Positions 1-6,710 of a DNA stretch of 16,135 bases are shown here, piece by piece; position 1 is the stretch's first letter; each line of letters begins with the position of its first letter. The notes below the pieces were generated by a model. It was given only the letters and a program-made list of their open reading frames with translations. It ran no database searches and was not told where the DNA came from. The stretch covers positions 1 to 16,135 of the forward strand of contig JAISTJ010000031.1 in NCBI GenBank assembly GCA_031272655.1, in the 5' to 3' direction. Position numbers and translations under genes: made by a program. This DNA comes from Tannerella sp. Lineage in GTDB: Bacteria > Bacteroidota > Bacteroidia > Bacteroidales > Tannerellaceae.

Positions 1-735
1 GTTGACCAGTTGGTTATTTATGCCACCAAGAACGCCAAAGAGTGGTTCGACCCCTTTGACAGCGAGAAGATGACCAGCAGCGCCGACAAGGTGCGGATTT
101 ACACTACCGCAACCGACACATTATCAACAGGTAAAACCACTGAAAGAAACCTTGTTATAGACGGTCGTCCGGCTATCAAAATCGGCGACGTCATCCCAAT
201 CGTTTTCTATGCAGGATACGCGGGTGAATTTATGCTTAGGGTATCGGAGTTCCGCGGCTGCGACACGCTGGCCGTCTGGTTTGTTGACAAGCTCGCAAAC
301 AAGGAGTTCAAACTCAACGGTGGCGGCATTTACTACTTCTCATCCCGCAGCGGCGAGGTTGCCGAGAGGTTTACACTTGAGTTCCGCACGGCGCCGGTTG
401 GTAACGAGGTGGTTGCTTCCGATGAGATATTCTTTGCATGGTGCAGTGCGCCGGGGACAATATCCGTGCGTGGCGCTTCGGCAGGCGACAAGGTCGAGGT
501 GTATGATATGCTTGGGCGGCTTGTTCGTACTTCATTTACAGAATTACAGAATTTTCAGAATTTACAGGAAAATATACTGAACGCGAAGAACGGAACGACT
601 CAAAGCCGCGAAGATGATAATTCTTTGCGTCTTAAGAGCTTAGCGCCCTTTGCGTTTAGTATTGATAATCTCAAGGCGGGGAGATATTTTGTCCGCTGCG
701 GCGGGGAAAGCGTCAAGGTTGTTGTTAGGGATTGA
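1..735 (+). CDS. Secreted protein with T9SS C-terminal sorting domain (3' part only)
   Basis: The frame is open from the first base, so this is the 3' part of a longer gene; 244 residues are visible and no true start is in the window. The upstream part looks beta-rich and I cannot name its domain. The end resembles a type A C-terminal sorting domain of the type IX secretion system: a VYDMLGRLV strand (499-525) and a final LKAGRYFVR strand (670-696) followed by GGESVKVVVRD. Such domains direct proteins across the outer membrane and are usually cleaved off during attachment to the surface. About 51 residues separate the two strands where roughly 20 are usual; the extra part coincides with repeat-like DNA at 535-656. 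The protein is probably a surface or secreted enzyme or adhesin. The sorting domain is fairly sure; the function of the rest is unknown. Confidence 0.8.
   Translation, partial: VDQLVIYATKNAKEWFDPFDSEKMTSSADKVRIYTTATDTLSTGKTTERNLVIDGRPAIKIGDVIPIVFYAGYAGEFMLRVSEFRGCDTLAVWFVDKLANKEFKLNGGGIYYFSSRSGEVAERFTLEFRTAPVGNEVVASDEIFFAWCSAPGTISVRGASAGDKVEVYDMLGRLVRTSFTELQNFQNLQENILNAKNGTTQSREDDNSLRLKSLAPFAFSIDNLKAGRYFVRCGGESVKVVVRD
535..656 (+). repeat. Repeat-like DNA inserted in frame in the sorting domain
   Basis: Two repeat blocks lie inside the coding region. At 536-570 a unit close to TTACAGAA occurs about four times. At 580-613 and 623-656 there are two 34-base arms that form an imperfect inverted repeat (about 21 of 34 bases pair, with 9 bases between); both arms begin AACGCNAAG when read inward. 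This style of sequence, rich in AACGC, GCGAAG and CTTTGCG words, resembles dispersed intergenic repeats of Bacteroidales genomes (from memory, not searched). The reading frame stays open through both blocks and adds about 30 residues between two beta strands. Confidence 0.6.
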
Positions 736-740
736 TTGCT

Positions 741-810
741 AGTTTATGAGTTTATAGTTTATTAGTTTATGAGTTTATTAGTTTATAAGTTTATGAGTTT
801 ATTAGTTTGA
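741..810 (+). repeat. Octamer array AGTTTATN, copy A
   Basis: Eight near-perfect tandem copies of AGTTTAT plus one variable base (one copy is a 7-mer) end in a degenerate AGTTTGA. The array starts six bases after the stop codon of the preceding gene. The same unit in the opposite orientation forms the array at 8230-8304, with the same mix of 7- and 8-base units. No protein or hairpin is evident; the remaining sequence up to the promoter at 828 is AT-rich and otherwise featureless. Confidence 0.85.
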
Positions 811-827
811 TATAAAAATTCTTTTTT

Positions 828-858
828 CTTGCAGATTAAAATATTCTTTGTATCTTTG
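828..858 (+). promoter_or_regulatory. Bacteroidetes-type promoter for the lipoprotein gene
   Basis: CTTG at 828-831 (a TTG -33 box), 19 bases, then TATCTTTG at 851-858, an exact match to the TAnnTTTG -7 consensus of Bacteroidetes primary sigma factors. Transcription would start near 865, leaving a leader of about 94 bases before the start codon at 959. Confidence 0.7.
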
Positions 859-871
859 CCGTTGATTCCGG

Positions 872-895
872 TTGGATATCCAATAAATACGTATT
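872..895. promoter_or_regulatory. Two adjacent short palindromes in the leader
   Basis: TTGGATATCCAA (872-883) and AATACGTATT (886-895) are both perfect palindromes, three bases apart, just downstream of the predicted transcription start. They could be an operator for a dimeric regulator, but short AT-rich palindromes also occur by chance. No regulator is assigned. Confidence 0.3.
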
Positions 896-958
896 AACTG
901 TCTAACTTGTTATTAAGGAATTGAAGAGCTTGCTTTCACAAATAGAAGATTAACTCTT

Positions 959-1438
959 ATGGTAAGGATTTGTTTTATTGATGGACGTATTTTGGCAATG
1001 ATTACGGCAGTGGTTTTTTTTGTGTCTTCATGTACAATCACCCACATTCAAGGGGAAAAAGAAGAACCCGTGAATCTCAGCCTTGACGGTACGTGGGCGA
1101 GAGATTCACGGGATGAAAATGAGAATGATGACATCGAAATCATCATTTCGGGCAGTACAGGTAAGTTCCTGAAAATCAATTCGGGAAACTGGAAAGCGGC
1201 AAGAGATGTCGGTTTAGTCAAAACAGAGGACGTTAAGATAAAGAATATCACGTATGTAAGCCCTTTATACTGGCGTTGCTCCGATTTGTACGTTGATTAT
1301 GACGCAAATACGGGCATCGCAAGCCGTATTGACTGGGAAGACAACTGCGACCTTGTGATGAGCGAAGACGGTAAAGTGTTCAGTATCACCTATACACAAG
1401 TCGCAAAATTCTCTTACACTTTCAGGCGGATTGATTAG
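959..1438 (+). CDS. Small predicted lipoprotein, unknown function
   Basis: This 159-residue protein is not one I recognise. The N-terminus has a hydrophobic stretch ending in VVFFVSSC, a plausible lipobox with the modified cysteine at residue 25, so it is probably a lipoprotein anchored in the envelope. The rest is short, polar and beta-rich in appearance, beginning [10 protein letters not shown], which resembles small lipocalin-like lipoproteins of Bacteroidales; C107 and C129 could form a disulfide. The ATG at 959 gives a signal with arginines before the hydrophobic core; the ATG at 998 would leave a very short signal without a basic residue, so 959 is preferred. It has its own promoter (828-858). 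Its stop TAG overlaps the stop of the convergent phosphofructokinase gene by four bases. Function unknown. Confidence 0.7.
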   Translation: MVRICFIDGRILAMITAVVFFVSSCTITHIQGEKEEPVNLSLDGTWARDSRDENENDDIEIIISGSTGKFLKINSGNWKAARDVGLVKTEDVKIKNITYVSPLYWRCSDLYVDYDANTGIASRIDWEDNCDLVMSEDGKVFSITYTQVAKFSYTFRRID

Positions 1439-3081
1439 CGTTGCTGTTCCAACTGCAATGTTTTAGACGGCTCGTCGCATACGGCTGACGGGCCGAAATA
1501 CTGGATTGGTCCGGGATAAACATAGTCGGTCGTTACAGCCCATACGTCGCGGTGAGTGGCAAATTCTTTGAACGGTGCGCCGTCAAGTTTTACTAAAGCC
1601 TTCTGTATCACCGGTTTCATCTCACCATGACGACGTTCCATGTTCATCATCATAGTGATAGGAATACCGCCTGCGATCCATTCGGCTGCGGGCGCTGTTG
1701 TGTTACGCACCGACGACATATAGCCCGTTTTGCCCGAAAGGATCAGGCACGAAGCAGTGTAACCAAGTGAGTAACAGTAGTCTGCGTCGTAGTTGGACGG
1801 CGCCGCGCAACGGCCTTCATATCCGAAGAAATGCACCTGTGTAGCAAACTTGCCGACATATTTGCCCGCCGTTTTCCACTCTGCAAGACGGTTCCCGACC
1901 ATCTCCGCAAGCAGTTTCTCGGTTTCGATAAGAGAGACCTGTACGTTGCCATGCGGGTCGCGGTCTAACGTCAGCTGACGGGCGACGGTTTCCGGCAAAC
2001 TGGCGTACAGCTCGGAGTTCTCTTTCGTCAGTTTCGATATGATGTATGCGCGTTGTTCCGATTTCTTTATCATCTTAAACTCGGCGTCGTTGCGGGCGAG
2101 GAAGTTATTCAGCTCTGCAATAAGGCGTTTCATCGCCGGAATAAATTCGATAAGCCCTTCCGGTATCAAAATTGTCCCGAAATTATTGCCGTCTTCCGCC
2201 CGTTTGGCGACTACAGCAGCCAACTGATTGACAATATCGTCAAGCGAAAGGTTCTTTGCTTCAACTTCTTCGGATATGATGCAAACGTTAGGGTGCGTCT
2301 GGAGTGCACATTCAAGCGCGATGTGTGAAGCCGAGCGCCCCATCAGTTTGATGAAATGCCAGTATTTACGCGCCGAGTTGCAGTCGCGCTGGATATTTCC
2401 TATCACTTCCGAATAGACTTTGCAGGCAGTGTCGAAGCCGAAAGATGTCTCTATCTGCTCGTTCTTGAGGTCGCCGTCTATCGTTTTGGGACAGCCTATT
2501 ACCTGAACGCCCGCATTGGTTTGCTTGTAGTATTCAGCTAATACACAGGCATTTGTATTGGAATCATCGCCTCCTATGATAACTAATGCACTGATACTAA
2601 GCTCTTTAAGAATCTCAAGACCTTTGTCAAACTGTTCTTCTTTTTCAAGTTTTGTTCGTCCGGAACCGATCATGTCAAAACCGCCCGTATTGCGGTATTC
2701 ATCAATGATTTCGGCCGTCAATTCCATATACTTGTGGTCAATAAGCCCACCGGGTCCGAGTATGAAACCGAACAGGCGTGAAGCGGGATTGGCGGCTTTG
2801 ATGCCGTCAAAAATACCTGCAATAACGTTATGTCCGCCCGGCGCCTGACCGCCTGACAGGATTACACCGACATTTACCGGCGACGACGTTTTCTTGTCGT
2901 TACTTTTCTCGAACGTTACAACCGGCATCCCGTAGGTATTCGGGAAAAGTTTCTTGATATCATCCTGATCTGCAACCGATTGTGTATATTTTCCTTCCAC
3001 AGCTTTGACGTTTCCTTTCAATGCTGCGGGAACTTTGGGCTGATATGCCGCCCTCGCAATTTGTAAAGCACTTTTTGTCAT
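1435..3081 (-). CDS. pfp: Diphosphate--fructose-6-phosphate 1-phosphotransferase (PPi-PFK)
   Basis: This 548-residue cytoplasmic enzyme converts fructose 6-phosphate to fructose 1,6-bisphosphate with pyrophosphate as phosphoryl donor, a reversible step of glycolysis. Visible motifs: [10 protein letters not shown] at 76-85 (phosphate-binding loop), GGDDSN at 170-175, PKTIDGD at 198-204 with the catalytic aspartate, and MGRSASH at 247-253 (sugar phosphate binding). The second aspartate of GGDD and the lysine of PKTIDGD are the residues known to mark pyrophosphate rather than ATP use. Length and N-terminus fit the long bacterial and plant-like clade common in Bacteroidales. It lies 38 bases downstream of lptB on the same strand and is probably co-transcribed with it. 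The 38-base gap holds two copies of AATAAAGTTAAA (3093-3104, 3113-3124). The 3' end overlaps the convergent lipoprotein gene by four bases. Confidence 0.95.
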   Translation of the reverse strand: MTKSALQIARAAYQPKVPAALKGNVKAVEGKYTQSVADQDDIKKLFPNTYGMPVVTFEKSNDKKTSSPVNVGVILSGGQAPGGHNVIAGIFDGIKAANPASRLFGFILGPGGLIDHKYMELTAEIIDEYRNTGGFDMIGSGRTKLEKEEQFDKGLEILKELSISALVIIGGDDSNTNACVLAEYYKQTNAGVQVIGCPKTIDGDLKNEQIETSFGFDTACKVYSEVIGNIQRDCNSARKYWHFIKLMGRSASHIALECALQTHPNVCIISEEVEAKNLSLDDIVNQLAAVVAKRAEDGNNFGTILIPEGLIEFIPAMKRLIAELNNFLARNDAEFKMIKKSEQRAYIISKLTKENSELYASLPETVARQLTLDRDPHGNVQVSLIETEKLLAEMVGNRLAEWKTAGKYVGKFATQVHFFGYEGRCAAPSNYDADYCYSLGYTASCLILSGKTGYMSSVRNTTAPAAEWIAGGIPITMMMNMERRHGEMKPVIQKALVKLDGAPFKEFATHRDVWAVTTDYVYPGPIQYFGPSAVCDEPSKTLQLEQQR

Positions 3082-3119
3082 ATTGTTATATAAATAAAGT
3101 TAAAGAATATCGAATAAAG

Positions 3120-3854
3120 TTAAATCGCTTTTTTTCTTAATTCAAAATCGCGACCAAGGTATTTTTCGCGAACAATGCTGTTGTTTGCAAGCTCTTCGGC
3201 AGTGCCTTGAAAAAGCACTTTGCCCTCGAACAACAGGTAGGCTCGGTCTGTGATACTCAGCGTTTCGTGGACATTGTGGTCGGTTATCAGGATGCCTATG
3301 TCCTTGTGTTTCAGCTTCCCTACGATTGTCTGAATGTCCTGTACGGCAATAGGATCTACGCCGGCGAAAGGCTCGTCAAGCATGATGAATTTCGGATCTA
3401 TTGCAAGGCAACGGGCTATTTCTGTACGCCTGCGCTCGCCACCCGAAAGTCGGTCGCCGAGATTTTTGCGCACCTTTTGCAAACCGAACTCCTCTATCAA
3501 ACTTTCCATCTTATCCCGCTGATAATCTTTGGGTTTATCCGTCATCTCAAGCACCGCGCGAAGGTTATCTTCAACCGTCATTTTACGGAAAATCGAAGCT
3601 TCCTGCGCAAGATAGCCGATGCCTTTGCGGGCGCGGCGATAGACGGGATAATCGGTGATGTCGAGGTCGTCAATGAAAATTCTGCCGTTATTTGGCGTTA
3701 CCAAACCAACGGTCATGTAAAAAGTTGTAGTTTTGCCGGCGCCGTTCGGTCCGAGCAAACCGACAATTTCACCCTGCTTCACATTCACCGAAACGTTGTT
3801 TACAACAGTGCGGTTACGATATTTTTTGACCAAGTCCTCTGTCCTTAAAATCAT
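3120..3854 (-). CDS. lptB: LPS export ABC transporter ATP-binding protein LptB
   Basis: This 244-residue ATPase powers extraction of lipopolysaccharide from the inner membrane with LptF and LptG and drives it along the Lpt bridge to the outer membrane. Motifs in order: Walker A GPNGAGKT (35-42), Q-loop Q84, signature LSGGE (136-140), Walker B FIMLDE (156-161), D-loop GVDP (165-168) and switch histidine H193 in ITDHNVHET. The LTDHNV-type switch region, [17 protein letters not shown] and [13 protein letters not shown] segments are typical of LptB rather than amino-acid transporter ATPases. There is no membrane segment, as expected. The membrane partners are not in this window. A TAnnTTTG box lies 24 bases upstream, and pfp follows 38 bases downstream, suggesting a two-gene transcript. 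Confidence 0.95.
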   Translation of the reverse strand: MILRTEDLVKKYRNRTVVNNVSVNVKQGEIVGLLGPNGAGKTTTFYMTVGLVTPNNGRIFIDDLDITDYPVYRRARKGIGYLAQEASIFRKMTVEDNLRAVLEMTDKPKDYQRDKMESLIEEFGLQKVRKNLGDRLSGGERRRTEIARCLAIDPKFIMLDEPFAGVDPIAVQDIQTIVGKLKHKDIGILITDHNVHETLSITDRAYLLFEGKVLFQGTAEELANNSIVREKYLGRDFELRKKAI

Positions 3855-3877
3855 GAATTTTTTTATTTTTTTGGATA

Positions 3878-3885
3878 CAAAAGTA
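3878..3885 (-). promoter_or_regulatory. -7 box for lptB-pfp
   Basis: On the minus strand TACTTTTG (3885 to 3878) matches TAnnTTTG exactly. I see no good TTTG box at the expected distance upstream. The transcript would start near 3871, leaving a leader of about 17 bases. It lies back to back with the promoter of the + strand cluster. Confidence 0.5.
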
Positions 3886-3904
3886 ATATTTTTTTCGTTT
3901 TCTC

Positions 3905-3935
3905 TTGGTTTATTAAAAGAAAAGCATTACTTTTA
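3905..3935 (+). promoter_or_regulatory. Promoter of the oxidoreductase-cytochrome cluster
   Basis: TTG at 3905-3907, 20 bases, then TACTTTTA at 3928-3935, one base off TAnnTTTG. The start would be near 3942 and the leader about 40 bases. It is probably the main promoter for the genes from 3982 onward. Confidence 0.55.
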
Positions 3936-3981
3936 TGCGCTGAAAAGTGAAATTTTTAACTATCAAATAAAAGATAACTAT

Positions 3982-5151
3982 ATGAAGAACAGAAAGTTAC
4001 GAATGGGAATTATTGGCGGGGGGCTTAATGGCTTTATCGGCGCCGTACATATCCGTGCCGCCATTATGGAGAATGAAATAGAGTTGGTCAGCGGCTGCTT
4101 CAGTCGTGATGCCGAAACTTGCCTCAAGTCAGGGCGCTTTTATCATCTGCCGGATGACAGGATTTACCTGAATTACAAGGAGATGTTTGAGAAGGAAGCC
4201 TTGCTGCCGGACGGCGAGCGGATGGATTTTGTGGCGATAGTTACGCCTAACCATCTGCATTTTGAGCCTGCGATGCTGGCGCTTGAGCATGGCTACGACG
4301 TGGTGTTGGACAAGCCTATGACATGGTCGCTCGAAGAGGCGTTCAAACTGCGGGACAAGGTCATACAGACGGGCAGGACGTTCGCTTTGACGCACGTTTA
4401 TACGGGCTATCCCGCTGTAAAAGAGATGAAAGCGCGTATTGCCCGCGGCGATATAGGGGCTGTGAGGCGCGTTCTCGTGGAATACGTACAGGGCTGGCTG
4501 TCAGAGCGTATCGAACTGCAGAGCGGTAACAACGCCGGTTGGCGCACCGACCCCAAGACCAGCGGCAAAGGTGGCGCAGTGGGCGACATCGGCACCCACG
4601 CATGGCATATCAGCGAATATGTTACAGGGCTGCAAGTGAAAGAGTTATGTGCAGAACTGAAGGCTTTTGTGCCCGGCAGACCTATTGACGACGATGCCGC
4701 AGCGTTGCTTCACTACGACAACGGCGTAACGGGCATTCTGCACGCCAGCCAGATAGCCGTAGGCGAAGAGAACAACCTGCATATCAGGGTTTACGGCGAA
4801 AAAGGCGGTTTGGAATGGATGCAGCAGGAACCTAACACGCTGCTCTTCAAGCATCCAAGTCTGCCGACCGAAGCCATCCGCGTAGCCAAAGGCTCTCCTA
4901 ACTTGAGCGACCTCGCCAAGTGGAACATACGCACACCCGGCGGGCATCCCGAAGGTTTCATAGAGGCTTTCGCAAACATATACCGCAATTTTGCACTGAC
5001 AGTCAGGGCAAAAGCCGCCGGCGAAGAGCCTACAACCGAGATGCTCGACTTCCCGAACGCCAACGACGGTCTGCGTGGTATGCAATTCATTGAAACTATG
5101 GTGGCTTCGGGCTACAGCGATAATAACAAATGGGTAAAATGGGCAGAATAA
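3982..5151 (+). CDS. Gfo/Idh/MocA family oxidoreductase (no export signal)
   Basis: This 389-residue NAD(P)-dependent dehydrogenase belongs to a family acting on sugars, cyclitols and their derivatives. The N-terminal Rossmann fold begins MGIIGGGLNGF (8-18) with the glycine-rich loop; VTPNHLH (88-94) and LDKPMTW (109-115) follow, the latter in place of the usual EKP with its lysine kept. GDIGTHAWH (201-209) carries the conserved active-site histidines of the C-terminal domain. There is no signal peptide, so it probably works in the cytoplasm, unlike its relative at 6711-8138. The frame is open upstream to 3733, but that part overlaps lptB and the promoters; the ATG at 3982 directly precedes the Rossmann fold. 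It overlaps the next gene by 22 bases, which suggests translational coupling. The substrate is unknown. Confidence 0.9.
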   Translation: MKNRKLRMGIIGGGLNGFIGAVHIRAAIMENEIELVSGCFSRDAETCLKSGRFYHLPDDRIYLNYKEMFEKEALLPDGERMDFVAIVTPNHLHFEPAMLALEHGYDVVLDKPMTWSLEEAFKLRDKVIQTGRTFALTHVYTGYPAVKEMKARIARGDIGAVRRVLVEYVQGWLSERIELQSGNNAGWRTDPKTSGKGGAVGDIGTHAWHISEYVTGLQVKELCAELKAFVPGRPIDDDAAALLHYDNGVTGILHASQIAVGEENNLHIRVYGEKGGLEWMQQEPNTLLFKHPSLPTEAIRVAKGSPNLSDLAKWNIRTPGGHPEGFIEAFANIYRNFALTVRAKAAGEEPTTEMLDFPNANDGLRGMQFIETMVASGYSDNNKWVKWAE

Positions 5152-6674
5152 GAGACAGAAAGAAAGGAAAGAAAAAATGGATTTTTATAGGAGGCGCTAT
5201 CGTGGGCTTCACGCTCTGCGCCTCCCTGTATCAGGTTTCGGTTTATTATTCAACGGACGAATCCTGCATGAAGTGTCATGTGCATCCGCATGCGGAGACC
5301 TCATGGAAGCAGTCGGTTCACGTCAATAACGGCAGCGGCGTTACCGTTCACTGCGTTGATTGCCATCTCCCGCCTAAAAATCAGACGTTTAATCATTATA
5401 CCGCTAAACTAAACCTCGGCATTAAAGACGTCTGGGGCTATCTGTTTCGCGACAGCGCCGATTACAAGTGGGACGTCAAATCGGAACTCGAACATGCCGT
5501 GAAGTATATCCCCAACGAATCGTGCAAGGAATGTCATAAAAACCTGTTCCCGTCGGGGATTACGGACAATGGCATCACTTCGCACCTCTATTACGAAGAG
5601 AACGAGAAGAAACTTGACCTTCAGTGCATCAGTTGTCACCTTGACGCGGGGCACTTCAACCCCGATTACAAGCACGGACAGATGACCGGCATACCCGGCT
5701 CGGATATTGGCGCGGCAGAGGGACCGAAGTTTGAAACAGCGACGGAAGTAACTGAATTTGTGAACTTTACGGAACAAATTCCGGGCACGGCAGTTTCGTT
5801 CAACATGCTTGCTATTCCGGGCGGCACTTTCCGGATGGGCAGCGCGTCCAAAGAGGCTTTTCATCAGGCGGACGAGGCTCCGGTGCGCAATGTTACTGTC
5901 AGTCAATTTTTTATGGCTGAAGTGGAAGTAACATGGGACATGTATTGGGCATTTTTCTCCAACACAATGAGCGAAGGGCGCACGCCACCCGAAACGGTCT
6001 ATGCCAACAACAGCCGCCCCGATGTGGACGCTGTTTCGGGTCCTACCCCGCCTTTCGGCAACCCCGACCAGGGCTGGGGCAGCGGCTCCCGTCCGGCTAT
6101 CACCATGACGCATTATGCCGCAGAGACCTTCTGCCAGTGGCTCTCGCTTAAGACGGGCAAGAAATATCGCCTGCCGACGGAAGCAGAATGGGAATATGCA
6201 GCGCGAGGCGGCACTGAAACGCCATACTTCTTCATCGGCAAACCGCAAGACTTCTCCGACAAAGGCTTCTTGAGGAAGTTTTTTGCCGCAAAGACCGAAG
6301 TGATAAGCGATTACATCATTTATGAGAAAAACAGTTCCAACCGCACCCAGACTGCCGATAAGGTGAAGGCTAACCCCTTCGGACTGAAGAACATGATGGG
6401 CAATGTGATGGAATACTGCGCCGACAAATACTCTGCCGACGCATACGGCAAGACCGGCGCGGACGTTACCAACCCTCTGAACACCGAAGGCGAGGAATGG
6501 GTAGTTCGCGGCGGGCAGTACTCTTCGGACGCCTCCGACCTGCGCTGCGCCGCACGCTCGCATACCTTCCACGACAACTGGATAAAGACCGACCCCCAGC
6601 AGCCGAAAAGCATCTGGTGGTATTCGGATATTAAGGGGATTGGGTTCAGGATTGTGTGCGAATGGAATGAATAA
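5130..6674 (+). CDS. Tetraheme NapC/NrfH-like cytochrome fused to an FGE-like domain
   Basis: This 514-residue two-domain envelope protein has a basic N-terminus and one membrane helix (about 17-36), then four CxxCH heme sites: CMKCH (46-50), CVDCH (75-79), CKECH (132-136) and CISCH (166-170). Spacing and segments such as SVHVNNGSGVTVHCVDCHLP match the NapC/NirT/NrfH family, which passes electrons from membrane quinol to periplasmic partners. After a linker, residues 225-512 form an FGE-sulfatase (SUMF1/PvdO-like) domain: MLAIPGGTFRMGS, YRLPTEAEWEYAARGG, NMMGNVMEYC, VVRGGQYSS and GFRIV. The cysteine pair used by true formylglycine-generating enzymes before the CAAR motif is absent (SSDASDLRCAAR), so sulfatase activation is unlikely. 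Start 5130 overlaps the upstream gene; ATG 5139 is also possible. The domains are sure; the joint function is unknown. Confidence 0.9.
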   Translation: MGKMGRIRDRKKGKKKWIFIGGAIVGFTLCASLYQVSVYYSTDESCMKCHVHPHAETSWKQSVHVNNGSGVTVHCVDCHLPPKNQTFNHYTAKLNLGIKDVWGYLFRDSADYKWDVKSELEHAVKYIPNESCKECHKNLFPSGITDNGITSHLYYEENEKKLDLQCISCHLDAGHFNPDYKHGQMTGIPGSDIGAAEGPKFETATEVTEFVNFTEQIPGTAVSFNMLAIPGGTFRMGSASKEAFHQADEAPVRNVTVSQFFMAEVEVTWDMYWAFFSNTMSEGRTPPETVYANNSRPDVDAVSGPTPPFGNPDQGWGSGSRPAITMTHYAAETFCQWLSLKTGKKYRLPTEAEWEYAARGGTETPYFFIGKPQDFSDKGFLRKFFAAKTEVISDYIIYEKNSSNRTQTADKVKANPFGLKNMMGNVMEYCADKYSADAYGKTGADVTNPLNTEGEEWVVRGGQYSSDASDLRCAARSHTFHDNWIKTDPQQPKSIWWYSDIKGIGFRIVCEWNE

Positions 6675-6710
6675 AAGTTTTTATCTTTATTAATAATAAT
6701 TTATACAGCA

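Noticed and set aside
3082..3119. Internal promoter for pfp
   Set aside because: TAACTTTA boxes occur on the minus strand, but there is no TTG at 19-21 bases and the last base is off consensus. They are part of a repeated AATAAAGTTAAA.
3733..3981. Open upstream extension of the first oxidoreductase frame
   Set aside because: It runs antisense over the lptB start and across both promoters, and the encoded residues look like random AT-rich translation. The ATG at 3982 directly precedes the Rossmann fold.
5409..6572. Long open frame on the minus strand opposite the cytochrome-FGE gene
   Set aside because: The + strand protein has clear heme and FGE motifs. The opposite frame has no recognisable domain and is a by-product of codon bias.
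6675..6710. Separate promoter for the Tat oxidoreductase gene
   Set aside because: TATCTTTA at 6682-6689 resembles a -7 box, but no TTG lies at a fitting distance. The gap is short, so read-through from upstream is simpler.
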